Origin: an uncultured Clostridia bacterium
GTDB taxonomy: Bacteria > Bacillota > Clostridia > TANB77 > CAG-508
Assembly (NCBI GenBank): GCA_934167135.1
Contig: CAKPKI010000112.1
Span: 1-5,226, forward strand
DNA length: 5,226 nucleotides
Direction: 5' to 3'
Shown here piece by piece: positions 1 to 5,226 of this stretch. A program made the translations under genes and the position numbers. The notes under the pieces are model-generated. The model saw nothing but the letters and a program-made list of their open reading frames with translations. It was not told where the DNA came from and searched no databases. Every line of letters starts with the position of its first letter. The stretch's first letter is position 1.

Positions 1-4
1 TAGT

Positions 5-35
5 ATACCTTACACTTATTGTGTAGGGTATTTTT
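5..35 (+). terminator. Intrinsic terminator of an upstream gene outside the window
   Basis: An 11-bp stem pairs bases 5-15 (ATACCTTACAC) with 21-31 (GTGTAGGGTAT), with one T-G wobble and a 5-nt loop TTATT, followed directly by a T run (31-35). A compact stem plus T tract is the standard form of a rho-independent terminator on the + strand. It implies that a + strand gene ends just left of the window and that the deaminase-like gene starts its own transcription unit. Confidence 0.85.
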
Positions 36-86
36 GTTACTGAATAAGGTTTTTAAAACAAACCATTAATAAGTAACACTTTTTTT
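36..86 (+). terminator. Possible second, weaker terminator-like hairpin
   Basis: GTTACT (36-41) pairs with AGTAAC (72-77). Inside it GGTTT (48-52) pairs with AAACC (60-64), giving a two-tier hairpin followed by a seven-T run at 80-86. The unpaired gaps make it far weaker than the hairpin just upstream. It may be a back-up terminator or a chance structure in AT-rich DNA. Confidence 0.35.
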
Positions 87-106
87 GATTATAATTTACA
101 TAAATG

Positions 107-135
107 TTGCAAAAAGGTTGTAAATATGATACAAT
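107..135 (+). promoter_or_regulatory. Promoter of the deaminase-like gene (extended -10)
   Basis: The -35 box is TTGCAA (107-112), the spacer is 17 bp, and the -10 box is TACAAT (130-135). The bases TGA at 127-129 form a TGn extended -10. The expected start of transcription is near base 142, giving a leader of about 60 nt without obvious structure. The coding sequence has a Shine-Dalgarno AAGGAGAG at 189-196, 6 nt before the ATG. Confidence 0.75.
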
Positions 136-202
136 ATAGATTAATATTGATAAAAAAGAGAAAGCACATATTATAAAAAATAAACAAAAAGGAGAGAAAA
201 TA

Positions 203-2689
203 ATGGTAAGTAAATTTTATTTAGACAAAGAAAAAGACATAATTGTAAAACTAGCAAAAATGAACGAAGACGAAATAGAATACACATTAGAAACACCAAA
301 TCACAATTCAGGAAATCTAATAACAAACTTAGCAAAAATATGTAATGTAGAAACAACAAAAAATGAAAAAGACATGAAAATAATAACAGGAAAAATACCA
401 GCAAGTTTAAATGGTGACAATGAAGAAGTATATATATTCAGACTAGGTGGAATAAAAATAGCAAACATATTTGAAGACAGAATAGAAATAAAAGCAAAAA
501 TACCAGCAATAACAAAAACATTAATGTCACAAACAAAAAATTACAAATTGCCTATAGAAAAAACAATAGTAAAAACATATATCTTAAAAAAATCAAAATT
601 TAGAACAGATTTACACACACATATGAATGCTAACTTAACACCAGACTGTCTAATAGCATTAGGAATAGCATGTCAAATAAGATATCCATTATATTATATC
701 AAAAAATTAAATTTAAAATTAAGCAAAGAGCAAGAAGAAAAAATTTATGAACAAAGAAAAGAAGTAGAAAAACAATTTGAAAACCTACCATTACAAGGAA
801 AATATAAAATAAGAAAAATAGATGATAATACATTTATAAATTTTGCAGACTTTATTTTGAACAACTTAGAAAATGCAGAATACAATATAGACAAAATAAG
901 AACAAGTCTTGCAATAATGAAAGATGGGCAAGCAGTATTTACCAACTTAGAAAAATGTTATATATATAGATATGTATTTGCAAAAGGAACTCTATCAACA
1001 GAAAAAATAAGACTAACAGAAAACAAAATAAATAAAATTCCAGAACAAGACATAGTAAAAATAGTATTACAAATGTTAGAAGACAAAAAAGAAGAAAGCC
1101 CATACAAAAATAATACATTAAGACAAGATAAATTATTATGGATAGCAAGAGAATATCAAAGACAAGGAATACAATATGTAGAAATGACAGACACAGACTT
1201 AGCAAAAACAGGAGAACCAGCAATTAAATTACTTGAAGAAATACACGAAATTTTACCTACAATAGAAAAAGAAACAGGAGTAAAAATAAGATTTTTAGTA
1301 GGAATAAGAAGAATACCATTAACAATAATAAAAGACCAAAAAACAAGTAATACATATTTAAGAGAAAATGTAAATGTACTAAGAGCAGTAGCAAAAAGCC
1401 CATATGTTGTAGGAAGTGACTTTATAGGAGAAGAAATAAATGATATTTCTGATTTACAACCAGCGATAGCAGAAATAGTAAAATATGTTAATGAAGAAGA
1501 TAAAGATTTTACAATAAGAATACATGCTGGAGAAAATGATAGCTTGAGAGATAATGTAAGAAAATCAATAATGTGTATAAAAGATTCATTACAAGTAGGA
1601 CAGGAAATGCCAAGATGTAGGATAGGTCATGGACTTTATTCAGAAGATTTAGGAAGTAAGGCTGGACATGAGTTGATGGAATTAATGGAAGAAAGTGGAG
1701 TAGTTATAGAATTTCAATTAACATCAAATGTAAGACTAAATAATTTAAGTGATTTATCAAATCATCCATTAAAAATATTTCTAAAAAATGGGGTAAAATG
1801 TGTACAAGGTACAGATGGATGTGGATTTTATGGTTCAGATACAATTGATGAACAATTAGCACTTCAAAATATATTAGGGTTAACAGAAAAAGAATTCAGT
1901 AAAATGAGGGAAACAGAGAAAGATATAATAGCACATAGTGAAGAATACTTTAAAAATAAAAGTAAAAAATTTAAAAAATTTTTAAATGGAAGAACAATAA
2001 AAGAAGCGGTATTAGAACTTGAAGAAAACAATATGAAAGAAACAGAGGGACAGGCTGAACTTAGAGTTTCAAGCAATTTAGACAGTGAAGAAGAACTAAA
2101 AGATAAAATAAAAGAATTGCCAACAGATAAAATACCTGTAGTAATTGCTGGAGGAAGTTTTAATACAAAAGGTAGAGAAACAATACCTTCAGAAGAAGTA
2201 ATTAAGGCATTAAAGGAATTTATAAAAAATATTAATAGTGAAAATGCTTATTTTGTAATAGGACATAAAATGCAAGGATATGAAAAAGCAGTTGTAGATA
2301 TTGCTAGAGAAATGAATAAAAATATTGAAGTTAATGCAATAGTACCTAAAGTTGTAACAGAAAAAGTAAAAGATAGATTATTAGCAGAAAATGTAGATGG
2401 AATTTGTATTTCTCCTGAAACAGAGGAACTAGGAATATATAAGAGTTTTAATTATGAAATTTTTGAAAGAAGAAATTCAATTGTAATAGCATTTGATGGA
2501 AATTCACCTGTATTAAATTTAGTACAAGAAGCTAAAAATGGAAAAGGAAAATCTAAAATATATGTAAACCAAGGAAATGAGTTATTACGCCAAAAAGCAG
2601 ATAAATTAGAAGGGTATGTAGTTCCTTTTGAAATGAATGATAGTATTGTAAATAAAATATTTGAAGAAAATCCAGAGATTTTAAAGTAA
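203..2689 (+). CDS. Adenosine/AMP deaminase-family metalloenzyme with C-terminal SLOG/DprA-like domain (828 aa)
   Basis: Probable metal-dependent purine deaminase fused to a nucleotide-binding-type domain; the substrate is unknown. Residues 1 to about 130 match nothing I recognise. A TIM-barrel deaminase follows: DLHTH (H138 and H140, metal ligands), GIQYVE (322-327), VVGSDFIGEE (around D406), HAGE (H441 ligand, E444 catalytic), RIGHG (H476), TSN (507-509) and GTDG (D538, metal ligand and catalytic). The Asp that follows HxH in classical ADA is N142 here, and the second Asp of the TDD motif is G539, so purine contacts differ. H140 to H441 spans about 100 residues more than in mouse ADA, which means a large insertion. 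From about residue 640 a Rossmann-like part shows VVIAGGS (646-652), FVIGHKMQG (684-692) and FERRNSIVIAFDG (754-766), like the RN-containing and Gly-rich blocks of DprA/LOG proteins. There is no signal peptide or membrane segment, so it should be cytoplasmic. The ATG is supported by AAGGAGAG at 6 nt. No clear terminator follows. The deaminase family is secure; SLOG is an inference. Confidence 0.85.
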   Translation: MVSKFYLDKEKDIIVKLAKMNEDEIEYTLETPNHNSGNLITNLAKICNVETTKNEKDMKIITGKIPASLNGDNEEVYIFRLGGIKIANIFEDRIEIKAKIPAITKTLMSQTKNYKLPIEKTIVKTYILKKSKFRTDLHTHMNANLTPDCLIALGIACQIRYPLYYIKKLNLKLSKEQEEKIYEQRKEVEKQFENLPLQGKYKIRKIDDNTFINFADFILNNLENAEYNIDKIRTSLAIMKDGQAVFTNLEKCYIYRYVFAKGTLSTEKIRLTENKINKIPEQDIVKIVLQMLEDKKEESPYKNNTLRQDKLLWIAREYQRQGIQYVEMTDTDLAKTGEPAIKLLEEIHEILPTIEKETGVKIRFLVGIRRIPLTIIKDQKTSNTYLRENVNVLRAVAKSPYVVGSDFIGEEINDISDLQPAIAEIVKYVNEEDKDFTIRIHAGENDSLRDNVRKSIMCIKDSLQVGQEMPRCRIGHGLYSEDLGSKAGHELMELMEESGVVIEFQLTSNVRLNNLSDLSNHPLKIFLKNGVKCVQGTDGCGFYGSDTIDEQLALQNILGLTEKEFSKMRETEKDIIAHSEEYFKNKSKKFKKFLNGRTIKEAVLELEENNMKETEGQAELRVSSNLDSEEELKDKIKELPTDKIPVVIAGGSFNTKGRETIPSEEVIKALKEFIKNINSENAYFVIGHKMQGYEKAVVDIAREMNKNIEVNAIVPKVVTEKVKDRLLAENVDGICISPETEELGIYKSFNYEIFERRNSIVIAFDGNSPVLNLVQEAKNGKGKSKIYVNQGNELLRQKADKLEGYVVPFEMNDSIVNKIFEENPEILK

Positions 2690-2843
2690 TTAGTAGTTTA
2701 GCATAAACCTATTTGGAAAGTTATGAAAAAATATTTTATTGTTTGTGACATTTTTATAAGAAATAAATAAACATAAAAAATTTACAAAAAGACTTGACTT
2801 TTAACGAGTATTGTATTATAATAGTTATGTAATAATTAGTAGT
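2687..2843. repeat. 11-nt exact direct repeat flanking the intergenic spacer
   Basis: TAATTAGTAGT occurs at 2687-2697, starting in the stop codon of the deaminase-like gene, and again at 2833-2843, just downstream of the next gene's promoter. The match is exact, but the DNA is AT-rich and the repeat is short. It could be a slippage or insertion scar, or chance. The spacer between the copies contains no convincing gene or terminator. Confidence 0.3.
2794..2822 (+). promoter_or_regulatory. Near-consensus SigA-type promoter of the orphan gene
   Basis: The -35 box TTGACT (2794-2799) and the perfect -10 box TATAAT (2817-2822) are separated by the ideal 17 bp. The A-rich stretch before the -35 could act as an UP element and resembles the one at the ylxM promoter (CAAAAA-S-ACTTGAC in both). 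Transcription should start near 2829, so the orphan gene is a unit of its own and likely well transcribed. Confidence 0.85.
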
Positions 2844-2905
2844 AGTTGACAAAGGCAATATTGCCACCAGTAAGTCCTCTCAAATATGAGGCAGAAAGGA
2901 TTTCT
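2829..2905 (+). promoter_or_regulatory. Structured 5' leader of the orphan gene, with 12-bp palindrome
   Basis: The leader of about 77 nt contains the perfect palindrome GGCAATATTGCC (2854-2865), which can fold as a GGCA/TGCC stem or serve as a dyad DNA site. A second small hairpin follows, CTCA (2879-2882) with TGAG (2887-2890). TCCT at 2875-2878 could alternatively pair with AGGA (2897-2900) of the Shine-Dalgarno. I cannot match it to a known riboswitch class. It may be an operator, a translational switch, or simply a leader. Confidence 0.4.
2895..2900 (+). promoter_or_regulatory. Ribosome binding site that fixes the orphan gene's start
   Basis: AAAGGA sits 5 nt upstream of the ATG at 2906. 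The longer in-frame alternative, a TTG at 2846, has no Shine-Dalgarno and would lie only about 17 nt after the predicted transcription start. The ATG is therefore preferred. Confidence 0.75.
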
Positions 2906-3361
2906 ATGGAAAATAGAAATAAAACAAGAAAAATCATGAACAATGTAATGGCAGCATTAGGAACATTTGGCATCGAATACGATGTCAATGAGATTGGAGG
3001 AAACTGGATAGAACAGGAAATGGAAAGCCTCAAACCCGAAATCGAAACCGTAGACTTCGACCTAAACTGTAAAAATTTCCAGCAAAAATTCAAAGATTTT
3101 GCTGAAAAAGAGAATTACTCTACCATGAGTGGTTCGAACTGGGCTGATGACGGTGGCTCTGTTGTGGTTCTGTTAAGCAGAATATACCAAATGACAGAGG
3201 AAGACTGGGATCGATATGCATCTTTCTGTGGATGTAATGATCCGTATGAAGCACAAGCTTACTATGGAGATCCGACTCCGTCGTACATGTACATGAAAGT
3301 GAGGGTACAAAAAGGGCAAATTTCACAATTTGTCAGAACGGTTGCCAAATATTGTTGGTGA
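2906..3361 (+). CDS. Hypothetical protein of 151 aa, compositionally foreign
   Basis: I do not recognise this protein. The frame is open from 2846, but the Shine-Dalgarno places the start at 2906. It is a soluble-looking, acidic protein with no signal peptide or membrane segment. The N-terminus is basic (MENRNKTRK) and a likely helix follows. The middle has an NWADDGGS patch (78-85), and the C-terminal third is aromatic and Cys-containing (FCGCNDPYEAQAYYGDP, 107-123), ending in YCW. Cysteines are at 55, 108, 110 and 150, and tryptophans at 34, 79, 101 and 151. Three sampled 60-base lines hold 26, 31 and 23 G+C, against 10-17 in the neighbouring genes, and codons such as CCG, CTC, TTC and ATC are frequent. 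It has its own promoter and terminator. Composition and lack of links to its neighbours suggest recent acquisition. The strong promoter, Shine-Dalgarno and sense-strand codon structure make a real gene likely. Confidence 0.75.
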   Translation: MENRNKTRKIMNNVMAALGTFGIEYDVNEIGGNWIEQEMESLKPEIETVDFDLNCKNFQQKFKDFAEKENYSTMSGSNWADDGGSVVVLLSRIYQMTEEDWDRYASFCGCNDPYEAQAYYGDPTPSYMYMKVRVQKGQISQFVRTVAKYCW

Positions 3362-3370
3362 CCGTGGATG

Positions 3371-3399
3371 GAGAGAACTATATATTGGTTCTCTCTTTT
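3371..3399 (+). terminator. Intrinsic terminator of the orphan gene
   Basis: GAGAGAAC (3371-3378) pairs perfectly with GTTCTCTC (3388-3395) around a 9-nt AT-rich loop and is followed by TTTT (3396-3399). It begins 10 nt after the stop codon and closes the orphan gene's transcription unit ahead of the ylxM promoter. Confidence 0.8.
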
Positions 3400-3427
3400 A
3401 AATTATACAAAAAAATTGCAAAAACAC

Positions 3428-3456
3428 TTGACAAATCAGCAAAAAAGGTGTAAAGT
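3428..3456 (+). promoter_or_regulatory. Probable promoter of ylxM-ffh
   Basis: A perfect -35 box TTGACA (3428-3433), a 17-bp spacer and a -10 box TAAAGT (3451-3456, four of six consensus bases). Transcription would start near 3463, leaving a leader of about 60 nt before ylxM. It is the only good promoter between the orphan gene's terminator and ylxM. The -10 lies inside an inverted repeat. Confidence 0.6.
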
Positions 3457-3477
3457 ATATTAGCATTACACCTTTTT
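3442..3477. repeat. Perfect 12-bp inverted repeat overlapping the ylxM -10 box
   Basis: AAAAAGGTGTAA (3442-3453) and TTACACCTTTTT (3466-3477) are exact reverse complements separated by 12 nt. The left arm covers part of the spacer and -10 box, and the right arm covers the predicted transcription start. It could be a repressor or activator dyad site. Read as RNA from upstream it would be a GGTGTAA/TTACACC stem with a T tract, that is, a second terminator stopping read-through. The sequence alone does not decide between these. Confidence 0.6.
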
Positions 3478-3524
3478 ATTATGTATAGAAAGAAATGTAA
3501 TCACTTTAGGAAGAAGGTAGTAGT

Positions 3525-3872
3525 ATGGAAAAAAAGGTAGAAATCAGCATGTTATTACAAATCTATGGAGAATTATTAACAGAGAAACAATACAAAGTTA
3601 TGGACTACTACTACAATGAAGACTTATCTTTATCCGAAATTGCAGAAAATGAAAAAATAACAAGACAAGGAGTAAGAGACATCATCAAGAAAGGAGAGAA
3701 AAAACTTTTCGAATACGAAGAAAAGCTATTGTTTATGAAAAAAACAATTAATCAAGAAAAACTAATACAAAATATATTAGTGAATCTAAATAAAATACAA
3801 AAAGACTCATCAGATAAAAAAGTTTCTAATATATTAGAAGAAGTAAAGAAAGAATTAAATTGTATATTATAA
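3525..3872 (+). CDS. ylxM: YlxM/P13-family helix-turn-helix protein, SRP-associated
   Basis: A small cytoplasmic protein of 115 aa, of the usual family length. The family is recognised by YGELLTEKQ (14-22), the YYYNEDLSLSEIAE block (28-41) and the ITRQGVRDIIKKGEKKL recognition helix region (45-61), which together form a helix-turn-helix resembling sigma-factor region 4. A charged helical tail of about 50 residues follows. YlxM proteins are encoded with ffh across the Bacillota and have been linked to the signal recognition particle, where they modulate the Ffh/FtsY GTPases; a DNA-binding role is inferred only from the fold. Shine-Dalgarno AGGAAGAAGG (3508-3517) lies 7 nt before the ATG. The gene ends 21 nt before ffh, so the two are almost certainly one operon. 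ftsY, often found upstream of ylxM, is absent here. Confidence 0.93.
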   Translation: MEKKVEISMLLQIYGELLTEKQYKVMDYYYNEDLSLSEIAENEKITRQGVRDIIKKGEKKLFEYEEKLLFMKKTINQEKLIQNILVNLNKIQKDSSDKKVSNILEEVKKELNCIL

Positions 3873-3893
3873 ACAAAAGAAAGGAAGGGTATT

Positions 3894-5226
3894 ATGGCAT
3901 TCGAAGGATTATCATCAAGGCTACAAGAAATAACAAGAAAATTAAGAGGAAAAGCAAGAATAACAGAATCAGACTTGAAAGAAATGCTAAGAGAAGTAAA
4001 ACTTGCACTACTTGAGGCAGATGTAAATTACAAAATTGTAAAAGAATTCATTAACAGCATACAAGAAAAAGCATTAGGTCAAGATGTAATGAAATCATTA
4101 ACACCAGGGCAACAAGTAATAAAAATAGTAAAAGACGAGATGATAGAACTATTAGGAGGAACAGAAAGTAAAATCAATTTTACACCAAATCCACCAACAG
4201 TAATCATGTTAGTAGGTTTACAAGGATCAGGAAAAACAACAACAGCAGGAAAACTTGCAAACTTATTAAGAAAACAAGGAAAAAAACCATTACTAGTTGC
4301 ATGTGATGTATATAGACCAGCAGCTATAAAGCAATTAGAAGTTGTAGGGAAACAATTAAACATTCCGGTATACAGCAACGAAAATTCAAAAGATGTTGTA
4401 CAAATAAGCAGACAAGCAATGAGTGTAGCAATGTCAAAATTGAATGATGTAGTAATAATAGATACAGCAGGTAGATTACATATAGATGAAGAACTAATGC
4501 AAGAACTAAAAAATCTAAAAACAAACATCAAACCACACGAAATACTATTAGTAGTAGACTCAATGACAGGGCAAGACGCAGTTAATATAGCACAAACATT
4601 CAGCGAAAAAGTTGGAATAGATGGAGTAGTATTAACAAAACTAGATGGTGATACGCGTGGTGGTGCAGCACTTTCAGTAAAAAAAGTTACAGGAAAGCCA
4701 ATAAAATTTGCTGCAACAGGTGAAAAATTGAATGATATTGAATCATTCAATCCGGAAAGAATGACATCAAGAATACTTGGTATGGGAGATGTACTCTCAA
4801 TAATAGAAAAAGCAGAAGAAGCGATAAGTCAAGAAGATGCTGAAAAATTAGAAAAACAACTAAGAAAAGACGAATTAGACTTAGATGATTATTTAGCACA
4901 AATAAGACAAGTAAAAAAAATGGGTTCACTATCATCAATACTAAAAATGTTACCAGGAATGAACAAAATAAAAGACCTAAATATTGATGATAAAGAATTT
5001 GATAAAATAGAAGCAATGATTTGTTCAATGACAAAACAAGAAAAAAGAAATACAAAATTACTAAATGGAAGTAGAAGACAACGTATAGCAAAAGGTAGTG
5101 GAACAACAGTGCAAGATGTCAATAAATTCATGAAATCGTTTGAGATGACACAAAAAATGATGAAACAAATGAAATCAAACAAAGGTGGCATGAGAAAGAT
5201 GATGAAAAACATTGAAAATATGGACC
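3894..5226 (+). CDS. ffh: Signal recognition particle protein Ffh (SRP54), 3' end cut by window
   Basis: The GTPase of the signal recognition particle: it binds 4.5S/6S RNA and hydrophobic signal peptides emerging from the ribosome and delivers them to FtsY at the membrane. The N domain (1 to about 95) has ALLEADVN (38-45). The G domain has GLQGSGKTT (108-116, P loop), DVYRPAA (138-144), DTAGR (190-194), TKLD (248-251) and ATGE (274-277). The M domain from about 300 has the Met-rich finger-loop segment MGSLSSILKMLPGM (343-356), the RNA-binding SRRQRIAKGSG (393-403), and a Met/Lys-rich tail. T387 stands where family members usually have Pro (the N/H-P before the SRR motif). The ORF has 444 complete codons at the window end; full-length Ffh is about 445-455 residues, so only a few residues are missing. 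Shine-Dalgarno AGGAAGGG (3882-3889) precedes the ATG by 4 nt. It is probably expressed from the ylxM promoter as an essential housekeeping gene. Confidence 0.98.
   Translation, partial: MAFEGLSSRLQEITRKLRGKARITESDLKEMLREVKLALLEADVNYKIVKEFINSIQEKALGQDVMKSLTPGQQVIKIVKDEMIELLGGTESKINFTPNPPTVIMLVGLQGSGKTTTAGKLANLLRKQGKKPLLVACDVYRPAAIKQLEVVGKQLNIPVYSNENSKDVVQISRQAMSVAMSKLNDVVIIDTAGRLHIDEELMQELKNLKTNIKPHEILLVVDSMTGQDAVNIAQTFSEKVGIDGVVLTKLDGDTRGGAALSVKKVTGKPIKFAATGEKLNDIESFNPERMTSRILGMGDVLSIIEKAEEAISQEDAEKLEKQLRKDELDLDDYLAQIRQVKKMGSLSSILKMLPGMNKIKDLNIDDKEFDKIEAMICSMTKQEKRNTKLLNGSRRQRIAKGSGTTVQDVNKFMKSFEMTQKMMKQMKSNKGGMRKMMKNIENMD

Noticed and set aside
203..2689. Calling the gene RADAR RdrB
   Set aside because: Size and deaminase family are similar, but there is no RdrA-like ATPase in the window and the C-terminal part looks SLOG-like. 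Identity with RdrB cannot be shown from the sequence.
2696..2708. GTTTA-GCA-TAAAC hairpin as terminator of the deaminase-like gene
   Set aside because: A 5-bp AT-rich stem with a 3-nt loop and no T tract is not a credible terminator. I see no good one in 2690-2793.
2723..2770. 15-codon ORF (MKKYFIVC...) after the deaminase-like gene
   Set aside because: It is too short, has only a weak GGAAAG before it, no promoter of its own and an AT-rich chance composition.
2846..2905. TTG start at 2846 adding 20 residues to the orphan protein
   Set aside because: There is no Shine-Dalgarno before it and it would lie only about 17 nt after the predicted transcription start, while the ATG at 2906 has AAAGGA at 5 nt.
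2836..3326. Minus-strand ORFs opposite the orphan gene
   Set aside because: They lack a promoter and ribosome site, while the + strand has promoter, Shine-Dalgarno and terminator aligned with its frame.
3359..3361. TGA as Trp (alternative genetic code) extending the orphan protein
   Set aside because: Reading through would run across a strong terminator and the ylxM promoter. Trp is encoded by TGG throughout, so TGA is a stop here.
4079..5212. Long minus-strand ORFs opposite ffh
   Set aside because: The + strand encodes every Ffh motif in order. The opposite frames are low-complexity Leu/Phe/Ser translations of A-rich coding sequence.
1..5226. CRISPR arrays, tRNA or rRNA genes, insertion sequences
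   Set aside because: I found no regularly spaced repeats, no cloverleaf or rRNA-like stretches, and no transposase or terminal inverted repeats on either strand.

Overview
The window looks like the chromosome of a low-GC Gram-positive bacterium, most likely an uncultured clostridial member of the Bacillota. The reasons are A-rich coding sequence (10, 15 and 17 G+C per 60 bases in three sampled lines of the large genes), purine-rich Shine-Dalgarno sequences, SigA-type TTGAC/TATAAT promoters, and the ylxM-ffh gene pair typical of this phylum. All four genes lie on the + strand. TGA is read as a stop and TGG encodes Trp, so the standard bacterial code applies.

Region 1 (1-202) holds no gene. 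It has a strong intrinsic terminator that ends a gene outside the window, a second weaker hairpin with a T tract, and then a clear extended -10 promoter. Region 2 (203-2689) is a single 828-residue gene. It combines an N-terminal part of unknown fold, an enlarged and divergent adenosine/AMP deaminase-family TIM barrel that keeps all five metal and catalytic positions, and a C-terminal Rossmann-like part resembling the SLOG/DprA/LOG superfamily. This architecture is the most unusual thing here and suggests an enzyme that acts on, or is controlled by, a nucleotide ligand. Its codon usage changes sharply near base 1420-1440.

Region 3 (2690-3400) is a self-contained transcription unit: a near-consensus promoter, a structured leader of about 75 nt, a 151-residue protein I do not recognise, and a terminator. 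This gene is much richer in G+C (80/180 in three sampled lines) than its neighbours and looks acquired. Region 4 (3401-5226) is the housekeeping operon for protein targeting: a promoter overlapped by a perfect 12-bp inverted repeat, ylxM, and ffh, the signal-recognition-particle GTPase. ffh runs off the right end with 444 codons present, so only its last residues are missing.

YlxM and Ffh work together in co-translational protein targeting. Nothing in the sequence ties the deaminase-like gene or the orphan gene to that job: each of the three units has its own promoter, so the arrangement looks like two accessory genes sitting upstream of a conserved operon.
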